Part shown: piece by piece, positions 46,791-57,429 of the stretch
How positions within the stretch are numbered: position 1 is the first letter of the stretch
Layout: every line of letters begins with the position of its first letter
NCBI GenBank assembly: GCA_026004795.1
Contig: BPJV01000005.1
Coordinates: 248,001 to 312,000 of the forward strand
From: Pirellulaceae bacterium
GTDB taxonomy: Bacteria > Planctomycetota > Planctomycetia > Pirellulales > Pirellulaceae
Direction: 5' to 3'
Length of the DNA: 64,000 bases
Made by a program: the position numbers and the translations under genes
The notes under the pieces: model-generated
Database searches by the model: none
Told to the model about the DNA's origin: nothing
Seen by the model: only the letters and a program-made list of their open reading frames with translations

Positions 46791-47270
46791 CTATTTCCGC
46801 TGCGGCGCGAAGCGGATTTTATCAATAAGTCGCACGATATCGTTGCCGCGGCGATAGCCGGTTACGGCGGTGATCGCTTCGATCACATGTTCGTAGTGCA
46901 AGTCATAATCCAAATCGATCTCCACCTCCGGACCGTCATCATCGTCCGGGCCGGTCGGCTCACCGATCGTTTGAATGATGTAGTTGCGTAGCTTTTGCCA
47001 ATCGGTGCCGAAAGACAGGTTGTCATTCAAGATGATTTCCCGCAATTGCCCCCGCCCGTCGGAGACCAGACGTAGTTTCAGCGGCAACTGCGTGGAATCG
47101 CTAGGTGCCCCTTCCCCTTGCAGCGGCATGCGGACATTGAAGTCGCCTTCCTGGGCACTGATCTTGAAGGTCATCACGAAAAATACCAATAGCAGGAAGA
47201 CGATGTCGATCATCGACGTCATCTGCAGTTCGGCGCGGTCGTCGTCTCGGTCGCGATGGCGAAATTTCAT
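46791..47270 (-). CDS. exbD: ExbD/TolR-family protein (second copy)
   Basis: This is a 159-aa protein. The single membrane segment (MTSMIDIVFLLLVFFVMTFK) with the proton-coupling aspartate in SMIDIVF, preceded by a basic head (MKFRHRDRDDDRAELQ), is diagnostic of ExbD/TolR. The periplasmic C-terminal domain follows. It pairs with ExbB/TolQ to turn the proton gradient into motion or force across the envelope. Two ExbD genes in a row, overlapping by 4 bp (ATGA-like), are typical in Planctomycetes. Confidence 0.92.
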   Translation of the reverse strand: MKFRHRDRDDDRAELQMTSMIDIVFLLLVFFVMTFKISAQEGDFNVRMPLQGEGAPSDSTQLPLKLRLVSDGRGQLREIILNDNLSFGTDWQKLRNYIIQTIGEPTGPDDDDGPEVEIDLDYDLHYEHVIEAITAVTGYRRGNDIVRLIDKIRFAPQRK

Positions 47271-47704
47271 ACCTGTTCTTCTTTAACTCGGAGCGCGAAT
47301 TTTTCGAATCCAAGTTCCTGGCAGCGATTGATCAAGTCCTGCACCCGACCGCCGGGCGCCGTGCGATGAGCACGAATGATGATACTCGCGTCGGCCGGCG
47401 TCTTTCCCTCCAATTCCAGCAGGGAAATCTCGGGGGCGAGCCGTACCCGCAGGGCTTCCATCGAAATCGTGTCACCACCGATGACCACCGCATCGTCGCT
47501 GGTCAGATGGATAATGATAGGATATTCGATGGGAGTATCGACCGGCTTGGCCAGTTCGCTTTGCGGCAGCACCACTTTGTCATTCTGCTCGCTTTGCGAA
47601 AAATTGATCAGTACCATGAAGAAGGCGATCAATTGAAAGGTCATGTCGATCATGGGTGTCAAGTCGGCTTCAGCCTGCTTGACCTGTCGCTTGGCAAACC
47701 GCAT
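47267..47704 (-). CDS. exbD: ExbD/TolR-family protein (first copy)
   Basis: This is a 145-aa protein with the ExbD signature MRFAKRQVKQAEADLTPMID: a basic head followed by LTPMIDMTFQLIAFFMVLIN, whose Asp carries the proton. The periplasmic part contains ALRVRLAPEISLLEL and VQDLINRCQELGFEKFALRV, the usual ExbD alpha/beta domain. It starts 22 bp after the ExbB gene and overlaps the next ExbD by 4 bp. Function with ExbB is as in the Tol/Exb proton channel. Its energised partner is unknown. Confidence 0.92.
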   Translation of the reverse strand: MRFAKRQVKQAEADLTPMIDMTFQLIAFFMVLINFSQSEQNDKVVLPQSELAKPVDTPIEYPIIIHLTSDDAVVIGGDTISMEALRVRLAPEISLLELEGKTPADASIIIRAHRTAPGGRVQDLINRCQELGFEKFALRVKEEQV

Positions 47705-47726
47705 GGCATTTCCTCACATCGGAAGG

Positions 47727-48620
47727 CTATTTGAGGAATCGTTCCAACAGTGCCTCACTGGTTACGCCTACTTGCAGTGTGAGACGTTGCAAGCGGTTTC
47801 TCAAGATGTTGTAAACCGCAATGGCGGGGATGGCGATCACCAGGCCGGCCAGGGTCGTGAACAGGGCCGTCGAGATGTTCATTGCCAACTCTCCCGGCTT
47901 CGGCGTCGCGCCGCTGGTGGCGATAACGCGGAAGGCCAAGATCATTCCTTGGACCGTCCCCATCAGACCGATCATGGGGCTGATGTTGCCGATCAGGGCC
48001 ATGTAGCTGAGGTTGTGCTCCATCTTCATCGTCTCCTCCTCGCCCACCTCTTGCATCGCTTCGATGGCGGCGGCGTGCCCTTTTTCCAATTTGGCCAGTC
48101 CTGCGGTGACCACTTGCCCCAGAAAGGAGTCATCCGATTGCAACAGCTCGGCCGCTCCCTGGCGGTTGCCTTCGGCAAGCTGCTGCTCGACGCCTTCGAC
48201 CAAGTCGGCTGGGCACATATTGTCCTGCCGTGCGGCAAGAAGGTTCATCACGATCAGGGTGAACAGAGAGATTGACAAACCGAAAAAGATCACCGTGTAG
48301 CCGACACCCAACGACTGAAACGTCCAGGCGAGGAGATTCGAGGGGGCCTTGGGGCCGGTATCTTCTGCCTCTTGAGCCCCACCGCCGCCCGCCTGGTTGT
48401 TACCGCCACCGTCGGCTGGAGCAGCATCGGCCGCCGGTGCCGCCTCCGCTCCGTCGGCAGGCATGCCCAGTTCGCCCGCCAAATCGGGATCCACTTCATC
48501 TTGCGGGGCAGCGGCTGCCGTGGAGCCGATGGCCGAGAGGAGGAACAAGAGGGACAACAAGCCGAGGACAGGCCAAGCAACCTTCGCCTCTCGGCTCGAG
48601 ACAGAAAACTTCATTGGCAT
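47727..48620 (-). CDS. exbB: MotA/TolQ/ExbB proton-channel protein with N-terminal signal
   Basis: This 297-aa protein starts at ATG 48620 (MPMKFSVSSREAKVAWPVLG). A signal-like segment (VLGLLSLLFLLSAIGSTAAA) and an Ala/Asp-rich linker of about 70 residues (AADAAPADGGGNNQ) come before the channel. The TolQ/ExbB domain has three membrane segments: SLGVGYTVIFFGLSISLFTL, GNISPMIGLMGTVQGMILAF and NISTALFTTLAGLVIAIPAI. The last two contain the conserved Thr residues. The exported N-terminal extension is longer than in E. coli. The channel energises an envelope partner, perhaps the TPR proteins upstream. Confidence 0.92.
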   Translation of the reverse strand: MPMKFSVSSREAKVAWPVLGLLSLLFLLSAIGSTAAAAPQDEVDPDLAGELGMPADGAEAAPAADAAPADGGGNNQAGGGGAQEAEDTGPKAPSNLLAWTFQSLGVGYTVIFFGLSISLFTLIVMNLLAARQDNMCPADLVEGVEQQLAEGNRQGAAELLQSDDSFLGQVVTAGLAKLEKGHAAAIEAMQEVGEEETMKMEHNLSYMALIGNISPMIGLMGTVQGMILAFRVIATSGATPKPGELAMNISTALFTTLAGLVIAIPAIAVYNILRNRLQRLTLQVGVTSEALLERFLK

Positions 48621-48726
48621 ACGTCGAACTCCCAAGGGTGATAGAGATTGATGGATGGGTGGAGTAGGGTTGCGTGCCCTTGATGGCCGCAGTGGTCATC
48701 GATTCCGCAGGGCGTTGGGGGCGGGC

Positions 48727-49815
48727 CTACGGTTTACTGGCCCATACGCTGGAGGCGTAGCGTGACGTCAAACGAGCTCCAGCTTCCGCTGCCCGTGAGG
48801 GTTGACCGTATTCCGCCCATAAGCGCTTCAAGTGGTAGAGGGCTTCGGCATGAGCCTCTGGATCGGTGAAGAATAGCATATCGGTTTTCAGGTAACTCAA
48901 CAGGGCATCCACGGTACGCCCCATCGCTGCGTAGCAGGCCCCCTGAGCGTTGGAGATACGGGCGAACAGTTCCTGGTCGCTGGAGTCGTTCTCCTGGATC
49001 ATCCGTTCCAGGCGTTGCAGCGCTTCCTGCGGCTTGCCGGATAGCGTGTCGCAGACGGCGATTCCCACCTCGGCCAGCTTCTTGATCCTGGCCATCTCTG
49101 GCGTTGCCGTTTGCGCTGCAATCAATTGTTCAAAGCGTTGCCGCGCCTCCTGCGGCTTGTCCTGGGCCAGATCGACCCGCGCCAGCAAGTACACGCCCCG
49201 TGCTTTGGTGGTCGGCGATTCGGCACGCAACAGCATGTTGTAATAGGAAGCAGCCCGTTCCGGCTGTCCAACCGCCATCGCCAGGTCGCCGAGCATTTGG
49301 CTGAGGGGGAACAGGTGGTGGGTATTGCGATTGGCCGCAGCCAAGTCCAACAGCCCCTTGATCGCCGCTGCTTTATCCCCATTGCCAGCCAACGCCAGTT
49401 TCCCTTCGGCAAACCAGCGATAGAACTCGATGTCCTGACGGATCAGCGGAGCCTTTATCGCGGCCAAATCGATCTTCTTCAGTTCGTCGATGGCTTGTTC
49501 GTACTGTTCGTTGAGCACGTGTTCCCGTGCGCGGTCCAACTCATCCGGTTCACCGTCGAAGGTGATCTTGCGCACATCATCCAAGCTGTAGGTCTGGTTC
49601 TTTCCGCGTACTTCGATCGTGACACTTGTGGGAGTTAATTCCACGATCTTGCCACTAGCGGGAACGTCTTGCCGGGGATAAACGCGATCGAGCGCCCATG
49701 CGGCACGGTCGCCCCCTGGTCCCCAGGTGAGCCCCAGGATGACGAGCGCCGCCATACCGATGTGCGTGCGAGCCATGAGATGCATCGAGAGATTCTTATA
49801 CGTGGGAGAAAACAT
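48727..49815 (-). CDS. Exported TPR-type protein
   Basis: This is a 362-aa protein. I start at ATG 49815; ATG 49785 (MHLMARTHIGMAALVILG) is also likely. A signal peptide (GMAALVILGLTWGPGGDRAA) is followed by a short beta domain (PASGKIVELTPTSVTIEVRG, DVRKITFDGEPDELD). The rest is TPR-like helical repeats (NEQYEQAIDELKKIDLAA, GQPERAASYYNMLLRAESPT and KPQEARQRFEQLIAAQ). It should lie in the periplasm. It stands between the giant TPR gene and ExbB on the same strand, so these probably act together. Confidence 0.85.
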   Translation of the reverse strand: MFSPTYKNLSMHLMARTHIGMAALVILGLTWGPGGDRAAWALDRVYPRQDVPASGKIVELTPTSVTIEVRGKNQTYSLDDVRKITFDGEPDELDRAREHVLNEQYEQAIDELKKIDLAAIKAPLIRQDIEFYRWFAEGKLALAGNGDKAAAIKGLLDLAAANRNTHHLFPLSQMLGDLAMAVGQPERAASYYNMLLRAESPTTKARGVYLLARVDLAQDKPQEARQRFEQLIAAQTATPEMARIKKLAEVGIAVCDTLSGKPQEALQRLERMIQENDSSDQELFARISNAQGACYAAMGRTVDALLSYLKTDMLFFTDPEAHAEALYHLKRLWAEYGQPSRAAEAGARLTSRYASSVWASKP

Positions 49816-49949
49816 GGTGGCAAAAGTTAGGGTGAAAGGTGGTCGTGGTCGCAGTGAAATACAACGAACCGTTGCGCGGCCAAAGATGCGGAGAAAGTGG
49901 GAGGTGGCGATCGCCTTGGCTGGACGGAATGATCGCCACTTTCCGTTCC

Positions 49950-50196
49950 TCATCCTGTGCCGCTGGTCAATTCAGCCAAGCCAGTCGTAGGTTGGCCGAG
50001 TTCCTTTTGGATCCGTTTTAACAACGCATCGAACCGGCGCCGCATCGTGGCACCTCCCAGTTCGGGATAGAGTGCGGCGGTCGATTGGATGTCTTTCAGT
50101 GCCTTTTCCAGTTGGTCACGACGTTGTTGGTCGTCGGTCAGGCTGAGGGCATACTGGAATCGCGAGCGGGCGAGCTGGTACCCGCGATTCGAAAAA
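49950..50196 (-). CDS. Giant TPR protein, C-terminal end split off by +1 frameshift
   Basis: This is the in-frame end of the 1000-residue TPR protein, starting at the T5 tract (A5 on the plus strand, 50192-50196). It continues FSNRGYQLARSRFQYALSLT, then QRRDQLEKALKDIQSTAALY and PELGGATMRRRFDALLKRIQ. Deleting one T joins DYF from the upstream ORF to SNRGY here. The whole gene is 3n+1 long. Confidence 0.8.
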
Positions 50197-53022
50197 GTAG
50201 TCTTCAAATTCCTCTTTGCCCGCAGTCATTTGGGAAATCTTGCCAAATCCCCAAAAGAGATTCTTTCCCGGTTGTATCGGGCGACCGCCTAAGATAGCAG
50301 CCCGATGGGCCAGAGGTGCTGTGGCATCTCCCCACGCCTGATAGACGCGAGCCGCTTCCATCTGCACGTCGAGCAATGCCGGGTTTTGCTCCAGCACCGC
50401 AGCCAGTTGATTGAGCGCTTCCTTGTAGTCGCCCAGCAGCCGATAGGCTTTGGCCAGGAGGAGACGGACCTTGATCGTCAAGGCGGGCGGGTCAATCCAG
50501 CCCGGTTCTGACTTCTCTCGCTCGAGCATCTGTTGAATCTGGGCGATGGTCTGCTCGAGCGATTGCCGCGCCAATGACTGCTGCCCCCGCTGCTTCAGCA
50601 ACTCTTCAGCCAGTCCGATGACCGTATCGACGGCCCAATAACGCGTGTTGAAGTTGTCGGAGGTCGCCGCTTGCGCAGCGACCAGCAACAAGGCTTGCGC
50701 AAGTCGTTGCTTGGCCTGGTCGTCCGTCGTCGCCGCCAGTCGATCGCTGGTATCCTTGGCCAACTGCACGAAGATGGCCGCTAGCACCTGGGCGCCGTTG
50801 TCGGCCTTGGCGGCCAGTTCTTGCAACCGGTCGATGTACTGTTGCGTGCTAGCGATCGCTTGATCCGCATCGATCAAGCCATCGGAGAGGGCAGCAATCG
50901 TCGTTTGCAAGGCAGTGCGGTAGGTATCCATGGCTACCCGCGGTTCGATCGCCTCGGCCTGCTGCTGGACGAGTCTCAATGGCGACGCATCGTCTTGGAG
51001 CACCGCGACGGCCGCCTCGACTTGATTGCTGGCCAGCAGCAACCGCACATAGGCGTTCAGCGCCTCGACGTTTCGCTCCTGGGGAGGGCTGGATTGCAGC
51101 CATGCAACCGCCGGCTGCAGGGTGCGCAACGCCTTGTCGCGGATATCGACTACCTCCGGTGCCTCCTCGCCCGCACGACGTCGTCGCTGTAGGTACTCGC
51201 CATACATTGCCAGGCCAACATCACGGCGCAATTGGGAAGCCGATTCCCCGGTCGCGGGAATCAATTGCAAGTAACGCTCGACCTTGTCCAACTCGTTGTT
51301 GATCAGCGCCAACTGCACCAGTGCTGCTGACGCTGCAGCGGCCTCGGTAGAGTCGGGCCAGGTGGCGACAAGGTATTCGGCCAAAGGTTCGAGATGGGCC
51401 ATCAGCGCTACTTTCTCCTTGTCCCCGGCGGTGCGCAGCAGGTCGCTAAGACCGCCCAAGGCCAATGCAGCGGCCCGCAGGCCCCGCTCGGTACGCGGAT
51501 GGGTGCGCGCCAAAAACTCGGCGATCGCCGTGGCGGAAAAAGGATCTGCGAGTTTCAGTTTCAAGAAGGCGAGTCGGTAACGGGCATCAAATAGGGTGTC
51601 CCGATCGTCCTCAGGGCCAAACAATGCCAAAGCACGCTGCAGCAATTCAACGGCCTGCTGCCGCAGTTGGTTCACCTTCTCCTCGACAGCGCGTGCCCCT
51701 TCCTCATCTCCCTTTTCACGGAGCACTTCCGCAGCAAGGGATTCGGTCTCTGCTGCATCGATGCGCTGCTGGGCCGCAGAGTAGGCTTCGGCGAATGTCT
51801 TGACAGCAGGAATCGCCTCTACTTCGATGGCCGAACCGCCTGATGCCACACCGACTTTAGCGAGAAGTTGCTGAACCTCGTCCACATGCGGGCCAGGCGT
51901 TCGCAGCAAGGATCGCAGGTCGCTGCGGGTATCCCTTACCAGGCGACTGCTCACCCGATCATCGGGGTCTTTCTTCTTCAGCTCGTCCGCCCATGCTAGG
52001 CGGGCTTTGTACAACGCCAGTCGCATGGCGATGGCCTCAGCGGTGTGTTGTTCATCTGGTCGCAGCTTGCGCACCCACGTCTCACCCCGTTCCACGGCCA
52101 ACGGGTACTTGCCTTCAGCAGTGAGGATCTCGATCAATTCCTTGACCGCCTGCATCTGCAATGGTCGTAGCGGATCGACGCCTTCCAGATCGGCGACGCG
52201 CTGGAAGGCGTCGATGGCTTCGTCGTTCAATCCCAGTTCTCGTTGAACCTGGCCGCGATAGAACAAGGAGAAATAGCGAACGCCTGCCAACCGAGTCTCT
52301 TTTTGGAACAGATCATGAAACATTTTGGCGGCGGCACGCAGGTCGGCTTCGCGTTCAGGGCCCGGAGCACGACCATGACCGCGCTCTTTGACAGCCACTG
52401 CCGAGAGAAGCTGGGCTTGACGAATCTGTTGCTGGATCTGCTGGCGGCGCTCTACGGCGGCAGTGTCCTTCGAATCGACACGCGCTCCTTTCACCTTTTC
52501 CAGCTCTGCGGCTAACTCCTGAACCGTCTGTTCGAATACCTGGTGAGCCTCGTCGTAAAAACGAACCGCATCTGCCGAGGATTCCTCGCCACGCTCCCTG
52601 GCCAGCCGGAGACTCTCCTCGCCGCGGGCCATTAATAGTTCCCCTAGCTTCAGTCGCGCTTCTCCCCGGCGGGAGTGTTGGGGACGGTCCTGAAGAAAAC
52701 GCCGCAAGGCCGCTTCCGCTTCGTCCAGTTTGGCGGCGCGCTCCGGCCGCGTGGGAGGAAGTATGGCTGCCGCCTGATATAGAAGCATGGCGCGCTCGAT
52801 ATCAATCGCGGCCTGAAAGTCCGCGGAGATGCCGGGTTTGCTCTGCAGGGTATCGAGATAGGCGAGGGCCAGGTCGTAGAGCTGTTCCTCCTTCAACTTC
52901 TCCAAGAATCGCTCGTAGGGCTCCTCCGCCCAGGCCATTCTTCGATTTGGGCCATCGCTGGCGATTGCCAGCCAACAGAAGACCGCCGCCATCACGCAGA
53001 CGATTTGCCGCTTCAGCTCCAT
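50116..53022 (-). CDS. Giant exported TPR protein, main part (frameshifted near its end)
   Basis: I start this at ATG 53022 (MELKRQIVCVMAAVFCWLAI), a clear signal peptide ending AWAEEP; about 940 residues read in frame before the frame is lost. The protein is almost wholly helical TPR-like repeats (EQLYDLALAYLDTLQSKPGI, RRGEARLKLGELLMARGEES, ELGLNDEAIDAFQRVADLEG, then many more). Such proteins form large, periplasmic scaffolds in Planctomycetes. It leads the minus-strand block giant TPR - TPR - ExbB - ExbD - ExbD - DUF2007. A function in an Exb-driven envelope machine is inference. Confidence 0.88.
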   Translation of the reverse strand: MELKRQIVCVMAAVFCWLAIASDGPNRRMAWAEEPYERFLEKLKEEQLYDLALAYLDTLQSKPGISADFQAAIDIERAMLLYQAAAILPPTRPERAAKLDEAEAALRRFLQDRPQHSRRGEARLKLGELLMARGEESLRLARERGEESSADAVRFYDEAHQVFEQTVQELAAELEKVKGARVDSKDTAAVERRQQIQQQIRQAQLLSAVAVKERGHGRAPGPEREADLRAAAKMFHDLFQKETRLAGVRYFSLFYRGQVQRELGLNDEAIDAFQRVADLEGVDPLRPLQMQAVKELIEILTAEGKYPLAVERGETWVRKLRPDEQHTAEAIAMRLALYKARLAWADELKKKDPDDRVSSRLVRDTRSDLRSLLRTPGPHVDEVQQLLAKVGVASGGSAIEVEAIPAVKTFAEAYSAAQQRIDAAETESLAAEVLREKGDEEGARAVEEKVNQLRQQAVELLQRALALFGPEDDRDTLFDARYRLAFLKLKLADPFSATAIAEFLARTHPRTERGLRAAALALGGLSDLLRTAGDKEKVALMAHLEPLAEYLVATWPDSTEAAAASAALVQLALINNELDKVERYLQLIPATGESASQLRRDVGLAMYGEYLQRRRRAGEEAPEVVDIRDKALRTLQPAVAWLQSSPPQERNVEALNAYVRLLLASNQVEAAVAVLQDDASPLRLVQQQAEAIEPRVAMDTYRTALQTTIAALSDGLIDADQAIASTQQYIDRLQELAAKADNGAQVLAAIFVQLAKDTSDRLAATTDDQAKQRLAQALLLVAAQAATSDNFNTRYWAVDTVIGLAEELLKQRGQQSLARQSLEQTIAQIQQMLEREKSEPGWIDPPALTIKVRLLLAKAYRLLGDYKEALNQLAAVLEQNPALLDVQMEAARVYQAWGDATAPLAHRAAILGGRPIQPGKNLFWGFGKISQMTAGKEEFEDYFFESRVPARPLAIPVCPQPDRRPTTS

Positions 53023-53399
53023 AATTGTCCGATTTGTTGCTTCCTGAATGGTTCGATGAGATCTGCTGGCCGGGCCCGCCACCACAAAGTTAACGTTTGG
53101 GCACCTAACAATGTACCACTTCCATTGTGACAAAAAGGGCCAGTTCCCGCAAAAACCGACTTATCCCGCAAGGGCATCCCAAGGATGAGGAGACGACAAG
53201 TTGTAACGACCACGTGGTGGTGCCCTGCAGTCGCGGGCCGGGAGAGTCTGCGGAACCAACCGGCCGATTGCGCAAAATCAAGGTCCAGCCGCATGGCGAC
53301 TGGGGGATGAGGCATCATCCCATCAGCCGTTGGCTCCATTATAACTGATGGTAGATCTCCTTCTGCATGTCGACCTCGAAATGACTACGAGCCTTACCT
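53023..53399. other. Divergent intergenic region
   Basis: About 375 bp between the giant TPR gene and the 957-aa membrane protein gene, which point away from each other. No confident promoter, repeat or RNA is seen. Confidence 0.4.
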
Positions 53400-56273
53400 A
53401 TGGTGCGCTTACGACGAGACCGCTGGTATGCGGCCGATGGCCAGCGGCGGATTCGCCAACAGGTAGCCAGTCAGGTTGCTGGGCGCCGCCGCCTGTTTTC
53501 ACTGTGCCTGCTCCTGGCGTTGGTCGTCCTCTTGATGCAGAGGGCGCAGGATCCGCGCTATATCAGCGGTTTTTTCGCGGCGCTGGGCGTTCCCCTCGAA
53601 TCGCCCCAGGTGCGGCCTGACGCGGCCGAGCAGGCCCCTGCGGCGGTTGCGTCCCCGTCGCTGGCCGACGCCGCGCCGAGGCCTATCCGGTCGCTGCATC
53701 ACGTGCCAGGGCCGGCAAGCGATGCGGCGTCAGAGTTTAAGGAGCTGTGGGAGCAACTGTTCGGCGCTCTGACTGACGATCAAGTGCGATTGCTCGGTTT
53801 GTACTGGTTTGCGATGCCCCATGCCGCCGACGGCCAGTTTCCGTGGGACGAGGTGTCCACCACCGACTTGGGGATCGCGCCGGCAGTCGATACGCCGGAA
53901 TTTGGCGAGCGATTGCGGGAAATCGTGCAACCGCGGTTGGCTCAATGGCACGCCTCCTTGTCCACTGCCGATGCCCGCTGGGTACGAGTCTTGGAGCAAT
54001 TCGAAGCGCAGGTCGATGCAGCGGTATGGAGGTGGATCGACCAGGTAATTGCATCTCGGTTTGCCCGCACCGCCGAAGCATCACCCACGCCATCCACCTC
54101 GCCCTCGAGCCTGCCGGAGACGATGTCGCAGGCGAGTCAGGCCCTCACCGATTGGCTAGATCAACGGTTAGCAAGAACCTTCGTCGAGGCGTCGCCGTGG
54201 AAAAAACGCGATGGCGTCGCGTTTTGGCGATTTCTACAGCGAGTCTACCGAGTGGGAAGACCCAATTCGGGTGATTCGCGTCCCGGACCGCTGCTGGGCA
54301 CGTCCCAGTTGATGGCCGATTCCGCACGATGGCGCGGTGTTGAGGTGATGTTCCGAGGTCAAGTGCACCGCTTGGAACAGGGACAGCGGGGATTTTCTCT
54401 ATTCGCCGTACCCGGCTACGCCATCGCTTGGGTCCGGGGAGCCGATCGCGCCGTCCAACCGGTACCGATCTACTTGCCCCGCCACGTGGCTGAGCAACTT
54501 ACCTACACCGCAGGGAGCGAACCTCCCTGGGAGCGCACCGTCCAGTTTTCCGCTATCGTCGGCAAGCGGCTTGCCTACGCAGCGCCGGCTGGACTCCAAG
54601 TGACGACCACCCTGTTTGCCCGGGAGGGGGTTTTCTTGCCACAGGCGGCGGCTACCGCACCGACGCAGGCCCCCTTCTTGTGGCGCCCTTACTTGGTGGC
54701 CATGATCGTCAGTGGAATCGTGGCGGTGGGAATCGTTGTTTCTTTGATGCGGGGCCGAGCGCGGAGCAATGGTCTGCCAAGAGGTGCTGGGCAAGCGTCA
54801 GCGGCCAGTCGCCGCGGACGATGGTTGGCCGTGCTGCCCCTCGGGGTGATGTGGGGAGGGACCCTTTTGGCTACCGTCGGGGGATTGTCGCCGGTCCATG
54901 CGGTCCAAGATTCACCCACGCAGGCCCCATGGCGACGCACCGACGCTCAGCACAGGCGCTTGCAGTTGTTGCGCCAACGCGTCCAAGATTCGGTGTCGGT
55001 TGGTGAGTTGATCGACTTGGCTGGACAGGACCAGGGGCCAGACGAAGCAGTGGCCGATGCCATACTCAAGCTGCTGCAGATGATCGAGCAATTCGGGGTA
55101 CCATCCCTGCCGCCCGATTCTCCGATCCTCATTGGTGCCCCGTACGAATTGCGTCGCATAGCCCTTACCGGGTGGTGCCATGCGGTTGTTGCGAAACAGT
55201 TAAGCCAACGGCAGCGCGATTGGTATGCCGCTGATGCAGACCGATCGGTGTACCGGGTGGAAGGGGAGTTCTCGGGGCTTGGCGTTGTCGCTGGTGGTCC
55301 GCCTGGGGCGATGGACGCGTCGGGAGCGCGGCCGGTGGTTTGGGCTGCTGAAGTGCCTCGGTTCTGGTTGGGGAGGCAAGCCCTCAAGCAGCCGCTGGCC
55401 GTTGACGGCTGGGGAGTGTGGGATGCGCAGCGCCGCGTCTATGTGGCGGTTCTCTGTCGGCGGGTGCGCTGGAGTTTTCAGCGCCAGCAAATCGATCAGT
55501 GCGCGCCGCCGTTACCGGACGCCTGGAAGGGGGTGGCCGCCGTCGGCTGGGATCTGGCCTGGCTGGATGTCATTCGACGAAACAACTCGCGGCTTCTGCA
55601 GCGTGAGGAGGCTTCCGCTCTCTATTCTTTGCTGGCTGCGGTGGAGAGGGAGGCTCGCCAAGGGCTGGTTCAGCAGGTCGATCCGGCCGTTGATCCCATG
55701 CTGCCGTTTGCAGACGCCGAGGAGAACATCTTGCGTCCCATCCGCTGGACGGTGCGGCTCGTCTCGGGAAAGGTGGTGCAACTGGAGGAGCCGGAGGACC
55801 AACGGTTGTTGGGGGCAAGTCGCTATTTTCAGCTCGACGGGTTTGTCGACCTCGGTGGCCGAACGATCCTCTACCGAACCCCGGAGATGCCCCCCGGAGA
55901 ACAGATCGAATTCTCGGGGGAATTCCCGGTGACACTGCTAGTGCGAACCCCCAATAGTTTCATTCCCGAGGCGGTGCGCGAAGGAAGGGTCGTGGGGTGG
56001 GAGATTGGAAGTTATGCCCAAGTGCGAGGGCGGTTCTATCGATTGTGGGCTTATCGATCCGAGTTGTTGGAGGAGCGTGACGGGCAAGGGCGGCAGTTGG
56101 CCCCCTTGGTGGTGGTATCCGCGTTGACGCCGACGATGCCCGCGGTGCGCAGTTCCGCGGACTCGGTGTGGTTCACCCTGGCGTTGGCCCTCGTGCTGCT
56201 TGCCATCCTGGGGGGGATCGTAGCGTCGGTTGCTCGGGGGACGCGATGGCGAAGGCGCGCCCGTTACAAATGA
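53400..56273 (+). CDS. Large hypothetical membrane protein (957 aa)
   Basis: I do not recognise this family. Visible layout: a basic head and a first membrane segment (LFSLCLLLALVVLLMQRAQD, about residues 32-48), a long soluble domain with proline-rich stretches (about 50-430), a pair of membrane segments (LVAMIVSGIVAVGIVVSLMR near 435-455; AVLPLGVMWGGTLLATVGGL near 478-500), a second soluble domain (about 510-915) and a C-terminal membrane segment with a basic end (FTLALALVLLAILGGIVASV, then RWRRRARYK). The two soluble halves share motifs of the type 'FRGQVHRLEQGQRG' and 'GEFPVTLLVRTP', as if duplicated. No catalytic motif is seen. It is in front of mdh but not obviously linked. Confidence 0.8.
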   Translation: MVRLRRDRWYAADGQRRIRQQVASQVAGRRRLFSLCLLLALVVLLMQRAQDPRYISGFFAALGVPLESPQVRPDAAEQAPAAVASPSLADAAPRPIRSLHHVPGPASDAASEFKELWEQLFGALTDDQVRLLGLYWFAMPHAADGQFPWDEVSTTDLGIAPAVDTPEFGERLREIVQPRLAQWHASLSTADARWVRVLEQFEAQVDAAVWRWIDQVIASRFARTAEASPTPSTSPSSLPETMSQASQALTDWLDQRLARTFVEASPWKKRDGVAFWRFLQRVYRVGRPNSGDSRPGPLLGTSQLMADSARWRGVEVMFRGQVHRLEQGQRGFSLFAVPGYAIAWVRGADRAVQPVPIYLPRHVAEQLTYTAGSEPPWERTVQFSAIVGKRLAYAAPAGLQVTTTLFAREGVFLPQAAATAPTQAPFLWRPYLVAMIVSGIVAVGIVVSLMRGRARSNGLPRGAGQASAASRRGRWLAVLPLGVMWGGTLLATVGGLSPVHAVQDSPTQAPWRRTDAQHRRLQLLRQRVQDSVSVGELIDLAGQDQGPDEAVADAILKLLQMIEQFGVPSLPPDSPILIGAPYELRRIALTGWCHAVVAKQLSQRQRDWYAADADRSVYRVEGEFSGLGVVAGGPPGAMDASGARPVVWAAEVPRFWLGRQALKQPLAVDGWGVWDAQRRVYVAVLCRRVRWSFQRQQIDQCAPPLPDAWKGVAAVGWDLAWLDVIRRNNSRLLQREEASALYSLLAAVEREARQGLVQQVDPAVDPMLPFADAEENILRPIRWTVRLVSGKVVQLEEPEDQRLLGASRYFQLDGFVDLGGRTILYRTPEMPPGEQIEFSGEFPVTLLVRTPNSFIPEAVREGRVVGWEIGSYAQVRGRFYRLWAYRSELLEERDGQGRQLAPLVVVSALTPTMPAVRSSADSVWFTLALALVLLAILGGIVASVARGTRWRRRARYK

Positions 56274-57374
<1,101 letters not shown>

Positions 57375-57429
57375 TTCCCGTCGTCCGGCTGCTCGGTGGA
57401 ATACGAGCCTGGGGCGCCACACGTGATTG

